This document shows, piece by piece, positions 19,088 through 28,058 of a stretch of DNA of 64,000 nucleotides. How positions within the stretch are numbered: the stretch's first letter is position 1; the number at the start of each line of letters is the position of its first letter. The notes under the pieces were generated by a model that was not told the DNA's origin, ran no database searches, and saw nothing but the letters and a program-made list of their open reading frames with translations. The translations under genes were made by a program, and so were the position numbers. Source of the DNA: Acidovorax sp. SUPP3334 (GTDB lineage: Bacteria > Pseudomonadota > Gammaproteobacteria > Burkholderiales > Burkholderiaceae_C); contig NZ_BQXQ01000019.1 of the NCBI RefSeq assembly GCF_030159055.1, positions 30,190-94,189 on the forward strand, given 5' to 3'.

Positions 19088-20422
19088 ATGGTCTGGCAGC
19101 GCAAAGTCGTATGGGCGGAGGGCATGTTCTTGCGCCCTCAGCATTTTCAGCAGCAAGATCGATTTACAGATTTTCTGGTGCAGGCGCGCACGCTGCCCAC
19201 GCAATTCTTTTTCTGGGGGTTTTCGAGCCTGGTCCTGGACACGGAATTGCTCGCGCTCGGGAAGATCGGTTTGATCTCCGCCGAAGGTGTGCTGCCGGAC
19301 GGGACACCCTTTAGTTTTCCGAATCATGACGAGCCGCCTCCCGCTTTGAGCATTGGCAAAGACGTCAAGGACACTGTTATCCATCTGGCGCTGCCGATGC
19401 GTCGGCGCATGGCTGCCGAAGTGTCTCTGGGCGCTGATTCGAACGCGCTGGTGCGCTACGCTGCCCAGGTGGCCGAGGTCGCCGATGTCAATGATGTCGG
19501 GGCTCAGCCTGCCGAGGTTCAGGTCGGGCAGATCAAGCTCGCGCTCCGTGCAACGCAGGACATCGCCGATGGCTGGGTGAGTCTTCCCCTGGTGCAGGTG
19601 GTTGAACGACGCGCTGACGGTTCTATCCTGCTGGATCCCACCTTCATTCCCACGGTGGTCACCAATGCCGAGATGTCGTACTTGGCTGTTTTTTGCCGCG
19701 AGTTGTTCGGCTTGCTACGGCAGCGCGGCGCAGCCCTGGAAGAACGGCTCACACAGCCAGGTCGTGGCGGCGTGGGGGAGGTCGGGGATTTCCTCATGCT
19801 GCAGTTCTTGAATCGATGGGAACCGGCAGTGGAGCATTGGGTTCGCATATCCGCCGTTCACCCCGAGCGGCTGTTTGACGACCTCCTCAAAATGGCGGGC
19901 GAACTGGCCACGTTCACGAGAGACCAACGCCGTCCTGCGCCCATGCCGGCCTATGACCATGACGATCTGCGCAGTTCCTTTCTTCCACTGATGCTTGAAT
20001 TGCGCCGCGGCCTTTCGTCCGTGCTGGAGCAGAACGCCATCCAGATCGAACTGCAAGAACGCCAATATGGCGTGCATGTCGCGCTCATTCCGAGCACCGA
20101 GTTGCTGACCAGTTGCGACTTCGTGCTGGCAGTCCACTCGCAAGCCACCGTGGAGTTCCTGCGGGCGCATTTCCCGACCCAGATCAAGCTGGGCCCGGTC
20201 GAACGCATTCGCGATCTGGTGAATCTGCATTTGCCGGGCGTGACTTTGCGCTCCTTGCCGGTCGCGCCGCGGGAGATTCCCTACCACGCCGGATATTCTT
20301 ATTTCGAGCTGGACACGGCGCATGACCTGTGGCGCCAGCTTCAGAATTCCGGGGGGCTCGCTTTGCACGTGTCTGGGGAATTTCCTGAACTGCAACTCGA
20401 GATGTGGGCGATTCGCCGTTAA
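19088..20422 (+). CDS. tssK: T6SS baseplate protein TssK
   Basis: The product is 444 residues, the usual TssK size. The N-terminus VVWAEGMFLRPQHFQQQDR is the family hallmark. Middle motifs are LPLVQVVERR and LPLMLELRRGLSSVLEQNAI. The C-terminal receptor-binding part has LPGVTLRSLPVAPREIPYH and YFELD. TssK connects the TssFGE wedge of the baseplate to the cytoplasmic parts of TssL and TssM. It lies 5 bp after tssJ. Confidence 0.97.
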   Translation: MVWQRKVVWAEGMFLRPQHFQQQDRFTDFLVQARTLPTQFFFWGFSSLVLDTELLALGKIGLISAEGVLPDGTPFSFPNHDEPPPALSIGKDVKDTVIHLALPMRRRMAAEVSLGADSNALVRYAAQVAEVADVNDVGAQPAEVQVGQIKLALRATQDIADGWVSLPLVQVVERRADGSILLDPTFIPTVVTNAEMSYLAVFCRELFGLLRQRGAALEERLTQPGRGGVGEVGDFLMLQFLNRWEPAVEHWVRISAVHPERLFDDLLKMAGELATFTRDQRRPAPMPAYDHDDLRSSFLPLMLELRRGLSSVLEQNAIQIELQERQYGVHVALIPSTELLTSCDFVLAVHSQATVEFLRAHFPTQIKLGPVERIRDLVNLHLPGVTLRSLPVAPREIPYHAGYSYFELDTAHDLWRQLQNSGGLALHVSGEFPELQLEMWAIRR

Positions 20423-20430
20423 GAACCGAT

Positions 20431-21771
20431 ATGTCCATTCAAACCTCCGGCAATTTATTTGCCTTCGACACGGGCAGCGGCACTGTGGCCGCAAGGGACG
20501 GTGCTGTGCCGCCTCAGGCGCCTGCCGGTGCGGTGCGCGAAACGGCTTTGCCCGATGTCGTCAGTGGCGGCAATCCGTTGGTGGCGGCTTCCAATACGTT
20601 GCTCAACCTGATCCCGCAAATCCGGGCGATGGCCACCAATGGCGACCCTGGTGGATTCCAGCAGTTCCTTTTGGAAAACATTCGCCAGTTCGAAAGCCGC
20701 GCAGGAAGCACCGGTGTGCCGATGGAAACCATCATCGGAGCCCGGTACTGCATCTGCACTGCCATCGACGAAGCGGCCGCGCAAACGCCGTGGGGTGGAT
20801 CTGGCGTATGGCCAAAGTACAGCCTGCTGGTCGCGCTGCATAACGAAACCTGGGGCGGCGAGAAGTTTTTCCAACTGCTTTCCAAACTCGTTCAGACCCC
20901 CAATCAGCACATCGACCTGATCGAGTTGATGTATTTCTGTCTCATGCTCGGTTTCGAAGGGCGATACCACGTCGTTGAAAACGGGAAGAGCCAGTTGGAG
21001 AGCCTCAAGGCGCGGCTGCTGCAGGTCATCGAAGGGGCCAGGGGAGATCGCAGCGGGGCGCTGTCCCTGCATTGGCGCGGCGTCCAGCGTGCGGCGGTGC
21101 CGCCATGGACTTTGATTCCCTTCTGGGTCGCAGCGGCGCTGGCCTTGTTGATCGCTTTCTTGATTTTTCTCTGGTTCAATTATCGGCTGGCCTCGCGGTC
21201 CGATGATTTGTTCGCGGCAATCAATGGCATTCGCCTTCCGCAGGCGCCCACGGTGGTTGCTGCCGCGCCGAAGCCTCGTTTGCGCCAGTTCCTTGAGCCT
21301 GAAATCAGGGAAGGTCTGGTGGAAGTGAATGACCTTGCTGACCGGAGCATCATCATCCTGCGGGGTGACGGCCTGTTCGATGCCGGGGCAACGGTCGTCA
21401 AGCCACGCTATGTCGCCGTGATCCAGCGCATCGCCGCAGCACTGAACGAAGTGTCGGGGAAGGTCGTGGTCAACGGCTACACCGACAACTCACCGATCCG
21501 CACGGCTCGCTTTCCTTCCAATTGGCATTTGTCCCAGGAGCGGGCCCAGGCCGTGACCACCATGCTGCTCAAGAGCGTGTCTGACGGCCGAAGGCTTCAT
21601 GCGGAAGGCCGTGCAGAAAGTGACCCGATCGCACCCAACACCACGCCGGAGGGCAAGGCACTCAACCGCCGTGTCGAGATCGTCTTGCATGTTGCTCCGC
21701 AGACCCGCGATAACGAACTGCAACTCGCCCCGGGTGCAGTTCCCAGCGGCAGCGCCACCAATCAAAAATAA
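20431..21771 (+). CDS. tssL: T6SS inner-membrane protein TssL (DotU) with OmpA-like C-terminus
   Basis: The product is 446 residues. The DotU domain (about 45-225) contains NPLVAASNTLLNLIPQIR, ARYCICTAIDEAAAQTPWG, ETWGGEKFFQLL and LMLGFEGRYHV. One membrane helix follows at about 232-255 (LIPFWVAAALALLIAFLIFL). An OmpA-type peptidoglycan-binding domain (about 315-430) has VVNGYTDNSPI, SNWHLSQERAQAV and NRRVEIVLHV. This is the evolved form of TssL, which itself anchors the membrane complex to the cell wall. The ATG at 20431 is used; upstream in-frame codons overlap tssK. Confidence 0.96.
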   Translation: MSIQTSGNLFAFDTGSGTVAARDGAVPPQAPAGAVRETALPDVVSGGNPLVAASNTLLNLIPQIRAMATNGDPGGFQQFLLENIRQFESRAGSTGVPMETIIGARYCICTAIDEAAAQTPWGGSGVWPKYSLLVALHNETWGGEKFFQLLSKLVQTPNQHIDLIELMYFCLMLGFEGRYHVVENGKSQLESLKARLLQVIEGARGDRSGALSLHWRGVQRAAVPPWTLIPFWVAAALALLIAFLIFLWFNYRLASRSDDLFAAINGIRLPQAPTVVAAAPKPRLRQFLEPEIREGLVEVNDLADRSIIILRGDGLFDAGATVVKPRYVAVIQRIAAALNEVSGKVVVNGYTDNSPIRTARFPSNWHLSQERAQAVTTMLLKSVSDGRRLHAEGRAESDPIAPNTTPEGKALNRRVEIVLHVAPQTRDNELQLAPGAVPSGSATNQK

Positions 21772-21773
21772 GC

Positions 21774-24700
21774 ATGTTCCGCAAGATATTCGATTTCCTG
21801 TTCAACAGGTTCACTCTGGTCCTGCTGGGGCTGGTGCTTTTGAGCTTGGTAATCTGGTTCATCGGACCGCTGATCTACATCAAGCCCTACCAGCCGCTGG
21901 AGAGCCCGCAAGTGCGGGGATGGTTGATCTTCTCGATCTTCGCTTTCTGGTTCTTGAAGCTGATGGTCCAGTGGTGGCGCGCCAAGCAGATGAACGCCCG
22001 GCTGCTCTCGCAACTGGCGCGGTTCGGCACGAGCGACAGGCCGGCTGAAAAATCCGGTCCGGGGGAAGAAGAAGTCGCCGAGCTTGAAACCCGTTTCAAG
22101 GAAGCCATCGGCGTCCTGAGCAAGACCCGCTTCGGCCAGACGGAACAAGGCTGGTTTGGCCGCCTGAACCGGCGCTACATCTACCAACTGCCCTGGTACC
22201 TCATCATCGGTTCACCAGGGTCCGGCAAGACGACGGCGCTGGTCAATTCCGGTCTGGATTTTCCGCTGGAAGCCCAGTTCGGCAAGGCGTCGATCCGGGG
22301 CGTCGGCGGTACCCGCAATTGTGATTGGTGGTTCACCGACCAAGCCGTTCTGCTGGACACGGCAGGCCGTTACACCACGCAAGAAAGCGATGAAACCCAG
22401 GACAAGGCCGCCTGGGGTGGGTTCTTGTCGCTCCTTCGCAGATTCCGTGGGCGGCAACCCGTCAATGGCGTGATCGTGACCCTCAGTGTCCAGGAGCTGT
22501 TGAGCAGCACGGATGCAGAACGTGATCGCCTGGCACGGCTGATCGGCATGCGGCTGGGCGAGCTGTGTGAAGAACTGGCCATCAAATTCCCCGTATACGT
22601 GCTGGTCACCAAAACCGATTTGCTGGCAGGATTCAACGAATTCTTCGGCAACATGAACCGCGAGGAGCGCTCCCAGGTTTGGGGGTTCACCAGCCCTTAC
22701 AACGAAGGCGGAGTGCAGGAAGAGCCTGCAGCCCGCTTCCGGGCTGAATTCGACGAGTTGGCTGGGCAAATCAACCGACTGCTGCCCCAGCGCCTGCTCA
22801 GCGAGCCTGACCTTGCACGGCGCGGCCTGATCTATGGTCTGCCACAGCAATTCGTAGGGCTGCGCGATGTGGTGCAGGAAACCCTCTCCGTCATCTTCGC
22901 TTCGTCCCGCTTCAAGGAAAAGCCGCTGTTCCGTGGCGTGTACTTCACCAGCGGGACACAAGAAGGCATGCCATTCGACCGCGTGCTCTCGGCCCTTTCC
23001 CGGCGCTTCGCAGTGCCGTCACCGGCGGGTGCTTCGGTAGGAGCCGGCAAGACCGGGAAGAGCTACTTCATTGAAACGCTGCTCAAAGGCGTCATGTTCA
23101 ATGAGGCAGGCTTGACGGGGCGCAATGCCAAAAAGGAGCGCCAACTGCGAATAGCGCAGGCAGGAGGTTTGCTTGCGCTGGTTTTGGCATTGGTCGGGGT
23201 GACCGTCGGCTGGGCGATCAGTCACGACAACAACGTGGCCTACATCGGCGAGGTGAAAGACCGCGTGCCCGCACTCAAGCAGGCAGTGAACGACGCGCGC
23301 GATGCAGATCCCGAAGATATGGTGAGCCTGCTTCCATTGCTGAACAACGCGGAATCGCTGGCGGTCAGCCAGCGTTATGAGGGTGACTCTGCTCCGTTGA
23401 GTTGGCGCCAGGGCTTGCTCCAGGTCCCGAAGGTACAGACGGCGGCAGACGCAACTTACATGCGACTTCTGGAAGATGCCTGGCTGCCGCGCCTGTCCCG
23501 GCATTTGCGCCGGTCGCTGCAGCAAACCTCCACCAGCAATCCCGAAGCGAGCTTTGAAGCGCTGAAGGTCTATTTGATGCTGTATGAGCCCGAGCGCTTC
23601 AACGCAAAGGCCATCCGTGCATGGATGGTGAACGATTGGGAGACTTCGCTTCCGCCCGGTCTGGTGCAATCCGGCGTGGTCAATCAACTGGCCCACCATC
23701 TGGATAATTTGATGGAAGACCGCGCTTTGGTGGCGCCCGTTCCGATGGACCAGCAATTGGTGGCCGAGGTCCGCCAGCGGCTCGCTCAGATGTCTCCGGC
23801 ACAGCGGGCTTACAGCCGCGTCAAGCAATTGCTGTTGACGGGAAATTCGCTGCCACCCGAATTCACGGTGGTTCGTGCCAGCGGCCCCGAAGCGCCACAG
23901 GTCTTCTCGCGCCGCAGTGGACGTCCATTGACGCAGGGCATTTCCGGTTTGTTTACGTACGATGGGTATTACGGTGCCTTTGCGCAAGAGCTCCCCAAAG
24001 TGACCGCACTGCTTTCTCAGGAAGAAAGCTGGGTGCTGGGCAAGGCAGACGGACGGCGGAGTACCGCCAATGAGGTGTTGACCGGCCAATTGGCGCTGGA
24101 GGTCAAGCGGCTGTACCTGATGGAATACGCCAAGCTGTGGGAAGACTTTCTGGCCGATGTACGCCCTGTGCGAATCGCCTCGCTCGATCAGGCCGGCGAA
24201 CAAGCACGCCTTTACTCGGCGGCCAACTCCAGTCTCGAACAGTTCATTCGCGCGGTGGCCAAGGAAACCACGCTGGGTCAACGGCCTTCCGCAGGCTCCG
24301 GCACCAGCAGCTGGTTGGGCGAGAAGATCAATCGCATCAAGGAAGAACAGGAGCAACTGAGCCGATTGACGGGCAAGCAGGTCAATGTTGCAGGGCTTAC
24401 CTCCAGCGGCACCCTGGAAGCGGATCTGGTCGACTTCCGTTTCCGCGAGTACCGGCGATTGGCGACGTCCAACGGCTCAGGTTCTTCACCAATGACCGCC
24501 AGCCTGCAGGTGCTCAACGAGGCGGCTGCGGTCATCGCGTCGGCGCGGCAACAGGTGAGTGCGGGGGGAACGGTCCCTCCCTCGCTTTCGGCTACCTTGG
24601 AGCGGGTGCGCACTGAGGCCAAGCGGGTTCCTCCACCACTCAACGTGATGTATGAAGACTTGGCAGGCGCCACGTCGGCCTTCGTGGGGCGTGACGTGCG

Positions 24701-25403
24701 CGCCGCCGTGGGCGGCAACCTCAACGCGACGATCGGAGCATTTTGCAGGCGCGCCATCCTCGGCCGTTATCCATTCACGCGCAGCGCGAGCCGCGACGTC
24801 ACGACGGATGACTTCGCACGCCTGTTCTCCGTGGGCGGCACGATGGACGAGTTCTTCCGGACCACCTTGCAGCCCATGGTGGATATCTCCACCAATCCCT
24901 GGAGCTTCAAACAGGGAGTGGATGGTTCGCCGGTGGGTGGCTCCGCCGCTTTGGCATCGTTCCAGCGCGCTGCCGTCATCCGGGACGTCTATTTCCGTGC
25001 GGGAGGCAAGGCGCCTTCGATTCGGCTGGACATCAAGCCGCTGGAGATGGATGCTGCAATCACGCAAATGGTGCTCGATGTGGATGGCGAGGTCTTGCGC
25101 TACCAGCACGGGCCTCAGATCCCCAAGTCGGTGAACTGGCCGGGTGCCCGCGGCACCGGTCAGGTCCGGCTCCAGTTGACAGGCTCCGGCGCTGAAAACA
25201 CGGGCATGGTGACCGAGGGCCCTTGGGCTTTGCACCGGTTCTTCGACAAGGCGCAGATATCGCCGGGCAATGCACCGGAGCGTTTCATTGCGGCCTTCAA
25301 TGTGGAGGGGCGACGCCTGCGGTTCGAAGTGACCACGGGCAGTGTGTTGAATCCTTTCCGTCTCAAAGCCATGGAGGAGTTCGAGTGTCCTGGCAACCTC
25401 TGA
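21774..25403 (+). CDS. tssM: T6SS inner-membrane protein TssM (IcmF)
   Basis: The product is 1209 residues. Two N-terminal membrane helices (about 8-32 and 42-62) bracket a short loop. The cytoplasmic NTPase-like domain carries a Walker A motif GSPGSGKT (146-153) and DTAGRYTTQ. A third helix is at about 462-482. The large periplasmic part contains the IcmF-related region and ends with WALHRFFDKAQI and RLRFEVTTGSVLNPF. TssM spans the envelope between TssL and TssJ. The intact Walker A suggests that nucleotide binding is retained. Its last 19 bp overlap the GTG start of tagF. Confidence 0.97.
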   Translation: MFRKIFDFLFNRFTLVLLGLVLLSLVIWFIGPLIYIKPYQPLESPQVRGWLIFSIFAFWFLKLMVQWWRAKQMNARLLSQLARFGTSDRPAEKSGPGEEEVAELETRFKEAIGVLSKTRFGQTEQGWFGRLNRRYIYQLPWYLIIGSPGSGKTTALVNSGLDFPLEAQFGKASIRGVGGTRNCDWWFTDQAVLLDTAGRYTTQESDETQDKAAWGGFLSLLRRFRGRQPVNGVIVTLSVQELLSSTDAERDRLARLIGMRLGELCEELAIKFPVYVLVTKTDLLAGFNEFFGNMNREERSQVWGFTSPYNEGGVQEEPAARFRAEFDELAGQINRLLPQRLLSEPDLARRGLIYGLPQQFVGLRDVVQETLSVIFASSRFKEKPLFRGVYFTSGTQEGMPFDRVLSALSRRFAVPSPAGASVGAGKTGKSYFIETLLKGVMFNEAGLTGRNAKKERQLRIAQAGGLLALVLALVGVTVGWAISHDNNVAYIGEVKDRVPALKQAVNDARDADPEDMVSLLPLLNNAESLAVSQRYEGDSAPLSWRQGLLQVPKVQTAADATYMRLLEDAWLPRLSRHLRRSLQQTSTSNPEASFEALKVYLMLYEPERFNAKAIRAWMVNDWETSLPPGLVQSGVVNQLAHHLDNLMEDRALVAPVPMDQQLVAEVRQRLAQMSPAQRAYSRVKQLLLTGNSLPPEFTVVRASGPEAPQVFSRRSGRPLTQGISGLFTYDGYYGAFAQELPKVTALLSQEESWVLGKADGRRSTANEVLTGQLALEVKRLYLMEYAKLWEDFLADVRPVRIASLDQAGEQARLYSAANSSLEQFIRAVAKETTLGQRPSAGSGTSSWLGEKINRIKEEQEQLSRLTGKQVNVAGLTSSGTLEADLVDFRFREYRRLATSNGSGSSPMTASLQVLNEAAAVIASARQQVSAGGTVPPSLSATLERVRTEAKRVPPPLNVMYEDLAGATSAFVGRDVRAAVGGNLNATIGAFCRRAILGRYPFTRSASRDVTTDDFARLFSVGGTMDEFFRTTLQPMVDISTNPWSFKQGVDGSPVGGSAALASFQRAAVIRDVYFRAGGKAPSIRLDIKPLEMDAAITQMVLDVDGEVLRYQHGPQIPKSVNWPGARGTGQVRLQLTGSGAENTGMVTEGPWALHRFFDKAQISPGNAPERFIAAFNVEGRRLRFEVTTGSVLNPFRLKAMEEFECPGNL

Positions 25404-26101
25404 GTCAAGCATCGCCGCAACTGGAGTCCCGCATTGCCTGGTTTGGAAAGCTTCCGGGTCAAGGGGATTTTGTCGGTCGCAGAATGCCGCGTGCGGTGGG
25501 GGACGAATGGGATGCATGGCTGAGCCGCGGCTTGGAACAGTTGCGTGCCAAAGGGTCCGGCCAGTGGGAGCCTGGGTTCATCCAGTCGCCGCTGTGGTTC
25601 TTCGTGGCCAGCCTCGGTGGAAAAACATTTCCCATCTGTGGCGTTCTTGCTCCGAGTGCAGACCGCATCGGCCGCTGCTATCCCATTACCGCCTTGGCCA
25701 TCGCTTCGGATCGTGCATGCTCCCTGGCGCCTGATTCGATGCTCGAGCGGTTCTTTTCCGGCACCCGTGAAGCCATCGTGGATGCTCGAAGGCTTGCATG
25801 GCCGGCAGACGAACTGGATGCAAAACTGACTTCGTTGCCGTGGCCGTTCAATGCCGACAAGGCGCCAGCAGTGGCGTCACCCTCAATGGCAGGCATTTTG
25901 GCGGACCTCGGACTGAGCCCATCGCAAGGCACCGCGGCAGCAGGTGGCCGGCCCTGGGGGGTGGGTCGAGACGTATTGCGCTCCAAGCAGCCCCGCAGTG
26001 TCTGGTGGCCGGATGCCCCAGGCGGCAGTGAAATGGTGGAGCACAACGGCCCCTTCGATGAACACCTCTTCGCCCGGCTTTTCACGAAAATCGCGGTCTA
26101 G
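25385..26101 (+). CDS. tagF: T6SS regulatory protein TagF (ImpM)
   Basis: The product is 238 residues. Family motifs are IAWFGKLPGQGDFVGRRMP, WDAWLSRGLEQL, WFFVASLGGKTFPICGVLAPS and DRIGRCYPITALAIA, followed by a C-terminal SVWWPD. TagF represses T6SS post-translationally, in several systems by binding Fha. This fits the kinase/phosphatase/Fha set in the locus. The start is a GTG at 25385 inside tssM; no ATG lies near the family N-terminus. Confidence 0.92.
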   Translation: MSWQPLSQASPQLESRIAWFGKLPGQGDFVGRRMPRAVGDEWDAWLSRGLEQLRAKGSGQWEPGFIQSPLWFFVASLGGKTFPICGVLAPSADRIGRCYPITALAIASDRACSLAPDSMLERFFSGTREAIVDARRLAWPADELDAKLTSLPWPFNADKAPAVASPSMAGILADLGLSPSQGTAAAGGRPWGVGRDVLRSKQPRSVWWPDAPGGSEMVEHNGPFDEHLFARLFTKIAV

Positions 26102-26170
26102 AAAAGTTGGTTCCTTCATCCTTCCTCAAATAAGCAAGCGAACATATTCATGGGCGCTGACGGGTATTGA

Positions 26171-27184
26171 ATGATTGATCTTGATGCTCTGCTGGTTCCC
26201 ACCGGCGACACCCCCCCATGCGGGGAAGACCTGACGTACGACGCGGAGTTTCTCGCCCTTGAAAATGCGGCCAGCGGCAAGCCCGAGCAGCAGTTTGGTG
26301 AAACCGTGATTCCGGCGGAGCCGCCAGACTGGCGTGAGGTTGAAAAACGGTCCATCGCTCTTCTTTCTCGCACCAAAGACGTTCGGGTGGTGGCAAAGCT
26401 GTCACAGGCGCTGACGAACACGCAGGGTGTGCGAGGCCTGTCCCAGGGCGTGCAATTGATGGCTGCCGTGTTCGGCCAATACTGGGAGGAAGTCCATCCC
26501 TTGCCCGAAGACGGCGACCATTTCATGCGAATGAATGCAGTCGCCTCTTTGAACGATGTCACTGGTCAGCTGCGTGATTTGCGGCAGCAGGACTTCCTTC
26601 GGTCGGCGGCGGGTTCCATCAATGTCCGGGATGCGGAGGCCCTGGCCCGCGGCACGGCGGCTGATGGCACTATCAAGATGTCGCTCGACCAGCTGCGTGG
26701 CGCAGTGGCCGATGCCTGGCGGCAAGGCAACGAATCCCTGCGGGCCTGGGTGGTGGCCAACGAAGCCTTCCAGGCGATGCAGGCCGTCTTCAGGGACCGT
26801 CTGGAAGCGAGCCAGCGGCCCGACCTGGACCAGATTCAGGGATTGCTCACGGTACTCCGTGACCTGATTCCAAAAGACGCTGATGACAGTGTCGCTGCAG
26901 CATTGGCGGAAGATGCAGAAAACGGTGCTGTTGCCAGCCATGAATCGGTCTCTGCGCCCCAGGTCCAAACCGGGTTTGCATTGCGGTCACGGGCTGACGC
27001 CGTGGCAAGGTTGATGGAAATCGCTGAATTTCTGGACAAGACGGAACCGACCAACCCCGCTCCTTTGCTGATCCGGCGGGCAGTCAGATTGATGGGGCTG
27101 GATTTTCTCGACATTCTTCGGGAGCTGTCCCCGGAAAGCGTGGCGCAGGTGGAAAATATTACCGGCGTGAAGAGCCCGCTTTGA
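26171..27184 (+). CDS. tssA: T6SS protein TssA (ImpA)
   Basis: The product is 337 residues. The ImpA N-terminal domain (about 8-125) shows PCGEDLTYDAEFLALENAA, PDWREVEKRSIALLSRTKDVRV and FGQYWEEVHPLPEDGDHFMRMNA. The C-terminal part has AEFLDKTEPTNPAPLLIRRA-type sequence and MGLDFLDILRELSP. TssA proteins coordinate priming and extension of the tube and sheath. It is 69 bp after tagF and is followed by the largest gap inside the cluster. Confidence 0.93.
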   Translation: MIDLDALLVPTGDTPPCGEDLTYDAEFLALENAASGKPEQQFGETVIPAEPPDWREVEKRSIALLSRTKDVRVVAKLSQALTNTQGVRGLSQGVQLMAAVFGQYWEEVHPLPEDGDHFMRMNAVASLNDVTGQLRDLRQQDFLRSAAGSINVRDAEALARGTAADGTIKMSLDQLRGAVADAWRQGNESLRAWVVANEAFQAMQAVFRDRLEASQRPDLDQIQGLLTVLRDLIPKDADDSVAAALAEDAENGAVASHESVSAPQVQTGFALRSRADAVARLMEIAEFLDKTEPTNPAPLLIRRAVRLMGLDFLDILRELSPESVAQVENITGVKSPL

Positions 27185-27497
27185 AAACGTTTTGTAGCAT
27201 TTGAAAGCTGGACCATGGGGATACTGACGGGATGGAGTTCTGCCAGGATACTTCGGTGTATCTGAAGTTCCCTTGATACCCAGATGTTCGCGTTTATAGG
27301 CCATGGCTATGGAGGTGGCTGAGATCACGCGGTTGAAGAACTGGGCGACCTTGGATCGCGGAGAGCATCCTGAAAATCGATGCTCCACTTTGTTGTGAAT
27401 TTGTAAGTTGGTGTTTGGTGAAGTCGTTGTAATTGCAATGCCTTCACAAGAACCTACGCTCACGTTTTATAAATCCTAGGAAAAGAGAAGTTACATC
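27185..27497. other. Gap between tssA and tssB
   Basis: 313 bp with no supportable gene, unusual in an otherwise tightly packed cluster. AT content rises towards its end. TTCACA near 27443 and a TATAAA-like hexamer about 19 bp later precede the tssB ribosome binding site (AAAAGAGAAG). It may hold an internal promoter for the sheath and baseplate genes; this is a weak inference from spacing and composition. Confidence 0.35.
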
Positions 27498-28040
27498 ATG
27501 ACACTGAGCAAAACGGGTAAGAGTGGTCAGAAATTCATTGCTCGCAATCGCGCACCACGGGTTCAGATCGAATACGACGTGGAGATCTACGGCTCAGAAA
27601 AGAAGGTGCAGATTCCCTTCGTCATGGGGGTCATGGCCGACCTTTCCGGCAAGCCCGTGGAAGCGCTGCCAGAAATCGCAGACCGGAAGTTTCTGGAAAT
27701 CGACATCGACAACTTCGATGCGCGCATGAAGTCCATCAAACCACGCGTCTCTTTCAATGTGCCCAATACGCTGACGGGCGATGGCCGCCTGCACATCGAA
27801 CTCACGTTCGACAGCATGGAAGATTTTTCACCCGCCGCCATTGCGCGCAAGGTGGGCGCGCTCAATTCCATGTTGGAAGCGCGCACCCAACTGCACAACC
27901 TGCTGTCGTACATGGATGGCAAGCAAGGGGCTGAAGAACTGATCAGCAAGGTCTTGAAGGACCCTGCATTGCTCAAGTCGCTGGCGGCCATGCCCAAGCC
28001 TGCAGATACCACCGCCGAGCCATCGGCGGACGTCAAATAA
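27498..28040 (+). CDS. tssB: T6SS contractile sheath small subunit TssB
   Basis: The product is 180 residues. It has RAPRVQIEYDVEIYGSEKK, the VMADLSGKP motif, LEIDIDNFDARMKSIKPRV and DSMEDFSPAAIARKV, all standard for TssB/VipA. TssB and TssC assemble into the contractile sheath around Hcp. tssC begins 19 bp downstream, and the two are always partners. Confidence 0.97.
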   Translation: MTLSKTGKSGQKFIARNRAPRVQIEYDVEIYGSEKKVQIPFVMGVMADLSGKPVEALPEIADRKFLEIDIDNFDARMKSIKPRVSFNVPNTLTGDGRLHIELTFDSMEDFSPAAIARKVGALNSMLEARTQLHNLLSYMDGKQGAEELISKVLKDPALLKSLAAMPKPADTTAEPSADVK

Positions 28041-28058
28041 GCGAGGAGTGACCAGACC

